Assembly: GCA_002408345.1 (NCBI GenBank)
Contig: DHRX01000047.1
Coordinates: forward strand, 15,727 to 29,799
Source of the DNA: Firmicutes bacterium UBA5301
Lineage (GTDB): Bacteria > Bacillota > UBA5301
DNA: 14,073 nucleotides
Direction of reading: 5' to 3'
In this document: positions 8,124 to 13,369 of the stretch, piece after piece
Layout: each line of letters begins with the position of its first letter
How positions within the stretch are numbered: position 1 is the first letter of the stretch
Translations under genes and position numbers: made by a program
Notes under the pieces: model-generated
What the model saw: only the letters and a program-made list of their open reading frames with translations
What the model was told of the DNA's origin: nothing
Database searches by the model: none

Positions 8124-8150
8124 AGGCGTGGGTGAGGTTATCCACGCTTT
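8124..8150 (+). terminator. Weak hairpin terminator between the HEAT gene and surE
   Basis: GCGTGG (8126-8131) pairs with CCACGC (8142-8147), loop 10 nt, extended by one wobble and one A-T pair. Only TTTCCT follows, so it is weak. Confidence 0.45.
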
Positions 8151-8185
8151 CCTACTTGTAATAGTTAATAAAATGAGGTGAAGAA

Positions 8186-8941
8186 TTGCAAGTACTCGTT
8201 ACCAATGATGATGGTATTCAAGCGGATGGGCTTGCGACCTTAGTGAAGAAGCTTAGTTCTACAGCTAAGGTTACTGTCGTCGCTCCAGACCGGGAAATGA
8301 GCGCAATGAGCCATGCAATTACAGTAACTAGACCCTTACGCGTAACCGAATACCTGGATTTTGGCGGCGGGGTTAAGGCTTATGCTGTAGATGGTACCCC
8401 TTCAGATTGTGTCAAATTAGCTGTTGATGTTTTGATGGAAGAACGTTTTGATATAGTTGTTAGCGGTATCAATTCTGGTCCTAATTTAGGAACTGATGTT
8501 CTTTATTCGGGTACTGTTTCTGGAGCTATTGAAGGGGTAATTAGTGGTCTACCGGCAATAGCTGTTTCTGCAGCCAGCTATGATCAGTATAATTATGAAC
8601 AAGCAGCTGTTTTTGCCACCAAATTAGTTAGTCTCGTTAATAAACATGGTTTACCAGAAGATACTTTGTTAAATGTAAACGTTCCTGTCCCCAATGGGTC
8701 TGCCGAACTCCCGGTACGTATTACTCGTCTAGGCAAACGACGGTATGTGAATGTATTCGACAAAAGAACTGACCCAAGAGGGCGGGAATATTATTGGTTA
8801 GCTGGTGATCCCCAAGATTACCATAATGATGATTGTGTAGATACGGCAGCGGTTAGTCAAGGTTATATTTCGGTAACCCCCTTATATTTAGATTGGACTA
8901 GTAATAAACTGCTCTCTGAACTAAAGTCTTGGTCTTTATAG
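8186..8941 (+). CDS. surE: 5'/3'-nucleotidase SurE
   Basis: A cytosolic metal-dependent phosphatase of nucleoside monophosphates, linked to stationary-phase survival. Its 251 residues match the family length. Signature motifs: VLVTNDDGIQADGL at the N-terminus with metal-binding Asp8-Asp9, APDREMSAMSHAIT, DGTPSDCVKLA, and SGINSGPNLGTDVLYSGTVSGAIEG. All metal and phosphate-binding elements appear intact. The start is TTG 8186, set by GAGGTG 5 nt upstream and by the family N-terminus (MQVLVTNDDG). It lies upstream of a small membrane protein and ddl with a 61-nt gap, so the three may be cotranscribed. No convincing sigma-A promoter was found in the 97 bases before it. Confidence 0.96.
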   Translation: MQVLVTNDDGIQADGLATLVKKLSSTAKVTVVAPDREMSAMSHAITVTRPLRVTEYLDFGGGVKAYAVDGTPSDCVKLAVDVLMEERFDIVVSGINSGPNLGTDVLYSGTVSGAIEGVISGLPAIAVSAASYDQYNYEQAAVFATKLVSLVNKHGLPEDTLLNVNVPVPNGSAELPVRITRLGKRRYVNVFDKRTDPRGREYYWLAGDPQDYHNDDCVDTAAVSQGYISVTPLYLDWTSNKLLSELKSWSL

Positions 8942-8958
8942 GAACTAATAACGCGCCC

Positions 8959-8994
8959 CTTCCCTCTAGCATAGAGTATAGTGGTGGAGGGGAG
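8959..8994 (+). promoter_or_regulatory. Possible Shine-Dalgarno-sequestering hairpin
   Basis: CTTCCCTCTA (8959-8968) can pair with TGGAGGGGAG (8985-8994), 10 bp including two G-U pairs, loop 16 nt. The right arm is the ribosome binding site of the gene starting at 9003. Confidence 0.4.
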
Positions 8995-9002
8995 ATTGAG
9001 CT

Positions 9003-9245
9003 GTGCGAGTATTACTGCTCTGGGCCATAGGCTTATCTCTGTCAGGCATATGTTTGATGTGCTATGGCATAGGATTTATTAGTATTAATCCTAAGCTAGC
9101 TTTGCCGTTCTGGGTAAAAACTAGCTTGCTGCTCTTAGCGCTGCTGGCAGCAATTGTTTATAGTTTGCTGGCTCTGAAATTAATTATTTTTTTAGTTAAT
9201 AGTAATAGCAGTAACCTTATAAGTAAAGGTGGTATCTGGCTTTGA
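9003..9245 (+). CDS. Small two-TM membrane protein upstream of ddl
   Basis: An 80-residue hydrophobic protein of unknown family. It has two membrane helices (about residues 3-27 and 38-66) joined by a short loop INPKLALPFWVK, and a polar C-terminal tail rich in Asn and Ser. It starts at GTG 9003, 8 nt after GGAGGGGAG. Its stop overlaps the TTG start of ddl by 4 nt (TTGA, 9242-9245), so translation of ddl may depend on it. No signal cleavage site or functional motif is seen. It is plausible as a real gene because of the strong ribosome binding site and the tight coupling. Confidence 0.65.
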   Translation: MRVLLLWAIGLSLSGICLMCYGIGFISINPKLALPFWVKTSLLLLALLAAIVYSLLALKLIIFLVNSNSSNLISKGGIWL

Positions 9246-10186
9246 AAAAATTCAAGGTCGCAGTAATTCGAGGCGGCAAATCGGCAGAACGAGAGATATC
9301 ATTAAAATCTGGCATGCAAATTGCAGCAGCCTTGGCGGCACGAGGTCATGCGGTAACCGAAATGGATCTGTCTCCCCAATTATTAATTGATTTATTACAG
9401 GGCAATTTTGATATAGTTTTCTTGGCATTACACGGCCGGTATGGTGAAGATGGAACAATTCAGGGAATGTTAGAACTATATGATATCCCTTATACCGGTC
9501 CAGGCGTATTAGCGAGCGCCATCTGTATTGATAAGGCTATGACTAAAAGAATATTGGCTGGAACAGGCTTGCCGGTTCCCCCTGGTACAGTAGTTTATCA
9601 AAAAAATTATGACAGGAATTCTAAGGCTGAAGTCGAAGATATACTTAACCAAGTAGACCTACCGGTTATGGTCAAACCTAATAGGGAAGGATCAACGGTA
9701 GGGATAACCTTAGTAGAAGAAGTTTCTGTACTAAGGACGGCTTTAGAAAATGCTTTTAAACATGATAGCAGTGTGTTAGTTGAGCGGTATATACAAGGAA
9801 TAGAGTTAACCGTTCCGGTAATGGGTAATAGTGAACCTGAGGCGTTGCCGATTATTGAAATAGTACCTAAGAATCGCTATTATGATTACGAATCGAAATA
9901 CGCTCAAGGTGGAAGTCAGCATATCATCCCGGCACGGTTATCAGAGCAAATAACTAAAACCATTCAGGAATTAGCGGTTCAGGCTTATATAGTATTAGGA
10001 TGTCAAGTATTGAGCAGAATAGATTTTATGTACGATACCAATACGGAAAGTCCGTATATTTTGGAGGTTAATACACTGCCTGGAATGACCGAAACTAGTT
10101 TAGTGCCTGATGCCGCTAGGTATCTTGGCATTGAATTTGGGGAATTACTAGAGCGCATAATCTCTTTATCGTTGGAACATAGATAA
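9242..10186 (+). CDS. ddl: D-alanine--D-alanine ligase
   Basis: An ATP-grasp enzyme that joins two D-alanines for the peptidoglycan pentapeptide in the cytosol. Its 314 residues fit the DdlB-type length. Motifs: VIRGGKSAEREISLKSG at the N-terminus, LHGRYGEDGTIQG, the YTGPG motif with IDKAMTK, KPNREGSTVGI in the ATP loop, YDYESKY in the omega-loop (the tyrosine typical of D-Ala-D-Ala rather than D-Ala-D-Lac enzymes), and DFMYD plus LEVNTLPGMTETSLVPDAA with the Mg-binding residues. The TTG start at 9242 overlaps the previous stop. No clear Shine-Dalgarno directly precedes it (GGTGG at 9230-9234 is close), consistent with coupling. A strong terminator follows. Confidence 0.96.
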   Translation: MKKFKVAVIRGGKSAEREISLKSGMQIAAALAARGHAVTEMDLSPQLLIDLLQGNFDIVFLALHGRYGEDGTIQGMLELYDIPYTGPGVLASAICIDKAMTKRILAGTGLPVPPGTVVYQKNYDRNSKAEVEDILNQVDLPVMVKPNREGSTVGITLVEEVSVLRTALENAFKHDSSVLVERYIQGIELTVPVMGNSEPEALPIIEIVPKNRYYDYESKYAQGGSQHIIPARLSEQITKTIQELAVQAYIVLGCQVLSRIDFMYDTNTESPYILEVNTLPGMTETSLVPDAARYLGIEFGELLERIISLSLEHR

Positions 10187-10258
10187 TATGGGGCGATTAT
10201 GATGATTGGAGTTTCCAAAAAAATCAATCCCAGAAGAGATACCATTGTTATGCTTTGT

Positions 10259-10288
10259 AGCGCAGGCTTTATGCCTGCGCTTTTGTTT
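10259..10288 (+). terminator. Strong intrinsic terminator after ddl
   Basis: A perfect 9-bp stem AGCGCAGGC (10259-10267)/GCCTGCGCT (10273-10281), loop TTTAT, then TTTTGTTT. Confidence 0.88.
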
Positions 10289-10314
10289 ACTAGGAGCTGA
10301 TTAAATGGTGGATA

Positions 10315-10339
10315 CGGTTGTCAGTACGAGTGGCAACCG
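10315..10339 (+). other. Stable leader hairpin before the 119-aa gene
   Basis: CGGTTGTCA (10315-10323) pairs with TGGCAACCG (10331-10339), 9 bp with one G-U, loop GTACGAG. A-rich sequence, not T, follows, so it is not a plus-strand terminator. It lies 17 nt before the Shine-Dalgarno of the next gene and may stabilise or regulate that leader. No promoter for that gene was recognised. Confidence 0.45.
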
Positions 10340-10372
10340 AAAAAATAACTTCTTCAAAGGGGGAAGAAGAAA

Positions 10373-10732
10373 ATGATTGAAATGGCAAAAGAGGATGTGT
10401 TAAAGGGGTTAAAAAAATGTAAGCGCCTGGCCAAACAGGCTTTGTTAGCTAGTAACCTTACTGATAACCCTACCTACTGGAATGATCAAGCGGTTTCTCG
10501 GCGTCAGACCTATGATGAGTTGATGGAAAGTATTGATAAAAAGGGGCTTGAATATACTTACCGCGTAGCTAGTAGCGATTACTTCTTGCTTAAACACATC
10601 GACCCCAGCAGTGATCCTGTACAGGCTGGCCGAAAACAGGCTTTAGAGATGTTCTTCACCATTATTGGAAAAAGTGCAGATAGATCGGAACGAATCGAAC
10701 GAACTGAAGATTCCCCCTCAGTAGTTGGGTAA
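10373..10732 (+). CDS. Unrecognised 119-aa helical protein
   Basis: Function unknown. The protein is soluble, predicted mainly helical, lysine-rich in its first 25 residues (LKGLKKCKRLAKQALL) and charged at its C-terminus (SADRSERIERTEDS). There is no membrane segment, signal peptide, cysteine pair or known motif. The start is well defined: AAAGGGGG (10356-10363) lies 9 nt before ATG 10373, while the in-frame ATG at 10382 would be too far. It is isolated between the ddl terminator and the convergent lexA-like gene, only 13 nt from that gene's stop. The good ribosome binding site and full-length frame support a real gene. Confidence 0.75.
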   Translation: MIEMAKEDVLKGLKKCKRLAKQALLASNLTDNPTYWNDQAVSRRQTYDELMESIDKKGLEYTYRVASSDYFLLKHIDPSSDPVQAGRKQALEMFFTIIGKSADRSERIERTEDSPSVVG

Positions 10733-10745
10733 AAAGAGAGCCGAT

Positions 10746-11333
10746 CTATATAAACTGACGGAATAAACCAATAACTTTACCAAGTATAGGCTGCAGTTGT
10801 ACTGTAGCCTTTTCTTCATAATAAAAATGCATTATAGTAACTTTATCGTTGAGTAAAGTTACTATAGTATCGCCGTTCTCAGCATAGTCTTGCTGAGAAA
10901 CGATCACATAGTCACCTGGTAGTATGTCCTTGGCTTCGACTATATTGTTATCCTGAATTTTAAGGATAAAGTGATCACCGTTACCAACTAATTTTTCTGG
11001 GAAAGGGATAATATCGATCAATTGCCCTTGTGCTAACAAAGGGCGGCCCGCTGCAATGTTATTTAGAACAGGAATTTCTTTAATAGCCTGAGGAAAGGGC
11101 TCTGCTTCGGTGGGAGAGACGGTTGTTAGGGCGATAGCCCTAGGTTTAGTTGGATCCCGTTTAATATACCCTAATTCTTCTAATTCTTGGAGATACTTGC
11201 GGAGGGATGACGTAGATTTAAGCCCGATAGCAGCTCCAATTTCTTGGATACTAGGTGCAAACCCTTCTTCTTGGTTAAATTCATGTAAAAACGCCAGAAT
11301 TTGTTGATGGCGTGATTTTAACTCTAATTGCAT
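10746..11333 (-). CDS. lexA: LexA-family repressor with degenerate protease active site
   Basis: A homologue of the SOS repressor LexA, 195 residues. The N-terminal winged helix matches well: residues 8-35, the recognition-helix region GLKSTSSLRKYLQELEELGYI, and RDPTKPRAI at 59-67. The linker keeps the Ala95-Gly96 cleavage dipeptide in NNIAAGRPLLA. The S24 protease fold is visible in DHFILKIQ...ILPGDYVIVSQQ and ENGDTIVTLL. But the catalytic Ser of GDSM is Asn130 (sequence QDNNIVEAK) and the catalytic Lys of TVKRF is Met168 (TIMHF), with a one-residue insertion after Ala134. Self-cleavage should therefore be lost, predicting a repressor not relieved by RecA in the usual way. ATG 11333 follows AAAAGGTGG at 10 nt. 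Its own promoter overlaps the end of xer. The homology is certain; non-cleavability is inferred. Confidence 0.88.
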   Translation of the reverse strand: MQLELKSRHQQILAFLHEFNQEEGFAPSIQEIGAAIGLKSTSSLRKYLQELEELGYIKRDPTKPRAIALTTVSPTEAEPFPQAIKEIPVLNNIAAGRPLLAQGQLIDIIPFPEKLVGNGDHFILKIQDNNIVEAKDILPGDYVIVSQQDYAENGDTIVTLLNDKVTIMHFYYEEKATVQLQPILGKVIGLFRQFI

Positions 11334-11375
11334 TGTGTTATGGCCACCTTTTCAAAGTTTTAAATCAATATTCAC

Positions 11376-11384
11376 ATTATAGCA
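11376..11384 (-). promoter_or_regulatory. Extended -10 promoter for the lexA-like gene
   Basis: On the minus strand TGCTATAAT (extended -10), with only a poor -35 (TTCGAT, 17-nt spacer). A perfect 10-bp palindrome AGATTAATCT (11387-11396) lies in the spacer and could be an operator, though it is short enough to be chance. Confidence 0.55.
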
Positions 11385-11388
11385 CAGA

Positions 11389-12375
11389 TTAATCTAAATC
11401 GAAGGGGTCGCTCTCTTCAAGAACTTCACGTAATTTGGCCCGAGAAACGTGGGTGTAAATTTGGGTAGTTGAGATATCGGCATGACCTAAAAACTCCTGA
11501 ATATAACGTAAATCAATACCTGCTTCTAGTAATAAAGTAGCACAGGTGTGACGTAGGTTATGGGGAGAGAGGGCAGAGTCTAATCCAACCTCTCGAATAA
11601 GTTGTTTAACAATATAGTAGGCTGAACTACGAGATAGTTTACCACCCTGGCGATTGGTAAAAAGATAGACCGCATCAGGGTGGGAACGATGTTGTAGATA
11701 ACTTCTAAGGCAAGCCATTACTTTATCCGGTAAAGGTACCAGCCGCTGTTTATTACCTTTACCGTGTAAAACTTGTATGTAATTTTCCCCAAAACGAATA
11801 TCAGTGACTTTCAAATTAATTAATTCACTAATCCGTAGTCCACCATATAGCAGTAAAGAAATTATGGCCATGTTACGGTGAGACATTTGCTCTTGATCTT
11901 GGATATGGCTAAATAAAGCATCAATATCATCGCGATTTAAATGTTTACGTAAAGTATCCCTGGGGTTGACCTTGGGTCGAGCTACTTTTTCCATCGGATC
12001 AACTGCAATTATCTCTTCTTGCATGAGGAAAGCAAAAAAAGCTTTTAGTGCAGAAACTTTGCGGGCTAAGGCAAATTTAGAGTTTTGCCGCACATCTTGA
12101 CAATGTAAAAGGAAGGCTTTAATATCCCTGTGGGTAATATCAGTAACAGCTATAGGTGGTAATGCTGCATCTAGTTCTTGTTGAGCCGCAATTAATTCTG
12201 GTTTTCGAGATGTAAGCAGAGCAGCCTCATCATTACCAGCAAGATAGCGATAGAAGAGGAGTAAATCACGGTAGTAATTTTCAATGGTACTTGGTGATTT
12301 GTCAGAACCAAGTCGAAGTTCAGCAATAAAATCAGCAAGCCCTTGGGAGAAGGTATACTGGTTAGGTTTGGGCAA
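11389..12375 (-). CDS. Xer-family tyrosine recombinase
   Basis: A site-specific recombinase, 328 residues, resembling XerC/XerD. The N-terminal SAM-like core-binding domain covers about 8-125. The catalytic domain carries Arg181 (GGLRISEL), Lys206 (HGKGNKQR), His272 and Arg275 (PHNLRH), His298 (LGHADIST) and the nucleophile Tyr307 (QIYTHV), so it is complete. It is about 30 residues longer than typical XerC/D, owing to an insertion near residues 46-75. The TTG start at 12375 follows AAAGGGAG at 7 nt. Whether it resolves chromosome dimers or acts on another element cannot be told. It is not a phage-type integrase by length or N-terminus. The lexA-like gene follows it by 55 nt. A 30-bp palindrome lies just upstream. 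Confidence 0.9.
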   Translation of the reverse strand: MPKPNQYTFSQGLADFIAELRLGSDKSPSTIENYYRDLLLFYRYLAGNDEAALLTSRKPELIAAQQELDAALPPIAVTDITHRDIKAFLLHCQDVRQNSKFALARKVSALKAFFAFLMQEEIIAVDPMEKVARPKVNPRDTLRKHLNRDDIDALFSHIQDQEQMSHRNMAIISLLLYGGLRISELINLKVTDIRFGENYIQVLHGKGNKQRLVPLPDKVMACLRSYLQHRSHPDAVYLFTNRQGGKLSRSSAYYIVKQLIREVGLDSALSPHNLRHTCATLLLEAGIDLRYIQEFLGHADISTTQIYTHVSRAKLREVLEESDPFDLD

Positions 12376-12408
12376 CTTAATTCTCCCTTTCTAGTATTGC
12401 TAAGTTCC

Positions 12409-12438
12409 CACTGTACAAAATATGTATTTTGTACAGTG
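12409..12438. repeat. 30-bp perfect inverted repeat, dif-like candidate recombination site or operator
   Basis: CACTGTACAAAATA (12409-12422) and TATTTTGTACAGTG (12425-12438) around a TG centre. Read as 11-6-11 it is ACTGTACAAAA / TATGTA / TTTTGTACAGT, the geometry of Xer dif sites. By eye it matches 19 of 28 positions of the B. subtilis dif sequence as I remember it. It begins 4 nt downstream of a TATAAT box of the xer promoter, which would also suit an operator. Confidence 0.6.
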
Positions 12439-12442
12439 ATCT

Positions 12443-12469
12443 ATTATATAGATTCACGCTCTCCCTCAA
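12443..12469 (-). promoter_or_regulatory. Candidate promoter for xer
   Basis: On the minus strand TTGAGG, a 15-nt spacer (short) and TATAAT (12443-12448). The predicted start falls inside the inverted repeat at 12409-12438. Confidence 0.45.
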
Positions 12470-12509
12470 TTCTCCTGCTTCTTCTGTTGGTCTACTACTG
12501 TTTTTATTG

Positions 12510-12713
12510 TTAGTGACAGGTACTACAACTGCCACCAGCACAGCCGCTACAGCCGCTATTGCCACCACTACCACCAGCAACGCCAAAACTAGACACTAAC
12601 TTCTTGACTTGGTTGCCGCCACATTGGGGACAATTTGGATTGACCTCATTTACTTTACGTAGCATCTCGAACTTATGATTACAGTTTGGACAGTGATATT
12701 CGTAAATAGGCAT
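12510..12713 (-). CDS. FmdB-type zinc-ribbon protein
   Basis: A 67-residue small zinc ribbon of the FmdB/'putative regulatory protein' family. MPIYEYHCPNCNHKFE supplies Cys8 and Cys11, and NCPQCGG supplies Cys28 and Cys31, which together hold one zinc. The rest is a Gly/Ser/Cys-rich tail with four more cysteines (55, 58, 63, 66) ending in CSTCH, typical of this family in anaerobes. ATG 12713 follows AAGGAGAT at about 7 nt. A TATAAT box lies upstream at 12743-12748. The xer gene follows after the inverted repeat. The cellular role of the family is not established; the name reflects an old link to formamidase regulation. Confidence 0.88.
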   Translation of the reverse strand: MPIYEYHCPNCNHKFEMLRKVNEVNPNCPQCGGNQVKKLVSSFGVAGGSGGNSGCSGCAGGSCSTCH

Positions 12714-12742
12714 AACGACATCTCCTTAATAGTCTTCTTTTT

Positions 12743-12748
12743 ATTATA
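12743..12748 (-). promoter_or_regulatory. -10 element for the zinc-ribbon gene
   Basis: TATAAT on the minus strand, 29 bases upstream of the start at 12713. The -35 region is poor (TATGCG at 17 nt), so this is tentative. Confidence 0.4.
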
Positions 12749-12770
12749 CTCTATTTTACGGTTAGCGCAT

Positions 12771-12813
12771 AAATAAAAAAAGTGTACCGCCTGTTGTGAA
12801 GATACGGCACACT
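12771..12813 (-). terminator. Intrinsic terminator of the hicB-like gene
   Basis: On the minus strand AGTGT-GCCG pairs with CGGT-ACACT (one A-C mismatch, loop 15 nt), followed by a T-rich run TTTTTTATTT (12771-12780 on the plus strand is A-rich). Confidence 0.7.
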
Positions 12814-12841
12814 GCTACTATAGGTTACTTTTAATTTGTAC

Positions 12842-13102
12842 TTACAGAATTAAATAATTAGGTAACTCAAATACTTGACTATCTTCCCGGTTCTTCATTT
12901 TGGTTAGATCCGCTTTTGGAATGATGTATTTTTTTTCTCCAGTCTCACAAAGATGATTGATATGTTCTTGAACGGCATTAATCAGCTTGTTTTTGGCTTC
13001 ATCTACTGTTGTTCCTTCTGAATTAACGTCTAATTCGATACAGTGAGCAGAATATTTACGGGGCCCTCGTTTGGTTACTATACCGGTTAGATGACTTTGC
13101 AT
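12842..13102 (-). CDS. HicB-like protein without an adjacent HicA
   Basis: An 86-residue protein resembling the antitoxin-side domain of HicAB systems. The core KYSAHCIELDVNSEGTTVDEAKNKLINAVQEHI fits the HicB partial RNase H-like fold (strand-strand-helix with a conserved EGxTxxEA-like turn). The C-terminal part is short and contains no obvious ribbon-helix-helix or HTH, so it may not bind DNA. No HicA-sized gene with a GSH-type motif is adjacent on either side, so it is an orphan. ATG 13102 follows GGGGGCGAAGC, with the G run about 9-13 nt upstream. It has a strong promoter and its own terminator, so it is transcribed alone. A stand-alone HicB-fold protein with another role is equally possible. 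Confidence 0.75.
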   Translation of the reverse strand: MQSHLTGIVTKRGPRKYSAHCIELDVNSEGTTVDEAKNKLINAVQEHINHLCETGEKKYIIPKADLTKMKNREDSQVFELPNYLIL

Positions 13103-13137
13103 CTGCTTCGCCCCCTTAGGGATAATTCTCTGTATAC

Positions 13138-13166
13138 ATTATACTATAGTATTCCTCTAATGTCGA
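13138..13166 (-). promoter_or_regulatory. Strong sigma-A promoter for the hicB-like gene
   Basis: On the minus strand TCGACA (13161-13166), a 17-nt spacer and TATAAT (13138-13143). A perfect 12-bp palindrome ATACTATAGTAT (13141-13152) overlaps the -10. Confidence 0.75.
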
Positions 13167-13211
13167 TGAAAATAAGGCCGTCTGATGCCGGGATATGCTT
13201 GGTCTTCCCTC

Positions 13212-13241
13212 TTGACCTGGGTTAGTCTAATATGGTAGAAT
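13212..13241 (+). promoter_or_regulatory. Promoter of tRNA-Trp
   Basis: TTGACC (13212-13217), an 18-nt spacer and TAGAAT (13236-13241). The tRNA begins 13 nt downstream of the -10. Confidence 0.7.
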
Positions 13242-13253
13242 ACTTAATGTTAC

Positions 13254-13329
13254 AGGGGAGTAGCTCAATTGGTAGAGCATCGGTCTCCAAAACCGAGGGT
13301 TGCGGGTTCGAGTCCTGTCTCCCCTGCCA
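13254..13329 (+). tRNA. tRNA-Trp (anticodon CCA)
   Basis: A full cloverleaf can be drawn. Acceptor AGGGGAG/CTCCCCT (13254-13260 and 13319-13325), D stem GCTC/GAGC, anticodon stem TCGGT/ACCGA with loop CTCCAAA and anticodon CCA at 13287-13289. The variable loop is GGGTT, and the T stem GCGGG/CCTGT (two G-U) carries loop TTCGAGT. The discriminator is G13326 and the CCA tail is encoded (13327-13329). It has its own promoter and terminator, so it is a single-gene unit. Confidence 0.97.
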
Positions 13330-13342
13330 CTATGCAGATGAG

Positions 13343-13369
13343 AACCGTTTCGAAAGAGACGGTTTTTTT
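13343..13369 (+). terminator. Intrinsic terminator of tRNA-Trp
   Basis: AACCGTTTC (13343-13351)/GAGACGGTT (13356-13364), one G-U pair, a GAAA tetraloop, then TTTTT. The T run overlaps the ancestral stop codon of the minus-strand HNH pseudogene. Confidence 0.92.

Noticed and set aside
10003..10245. Minus-strand frame opposite the end of ddl (and another at 9252-9458)
   Set aside because: Antisense shadows of ddl with no independent evidence.
10684..10704. Clustered GAAC motifs that recall the Firmicute LexA box (GAAC-N4-GTTC)
   Set aside because: They are direct repeats inside a coding region and lack the inverted GTTC half.
10680..10749. 9-bp inverted repeat ATAGATCGG / CCGATCTAT flanking the end of the 119-aa gene
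   Set aside because: The arms are 52 nt apart, no T run follows on either strand, and a 9-bp match at that distance is expected by chance.
11387..11396. Palindrome AGATTAATCT at the lexA-like promoter as a defined operator
   Set aside because: It is only 10 bp and AT-rich; several such palindromes are expected by chance in a window this size. It is mentioned only as a possibility in the promoter entry.
12377..12586. Minus-strand frame of 69 codons between the zinc-ribbon and xer genes
   Set aside because: A shadow of the Gly/Ser-rich tail of the zinc ribbon in another frame; it would also read through the inverted repeat.
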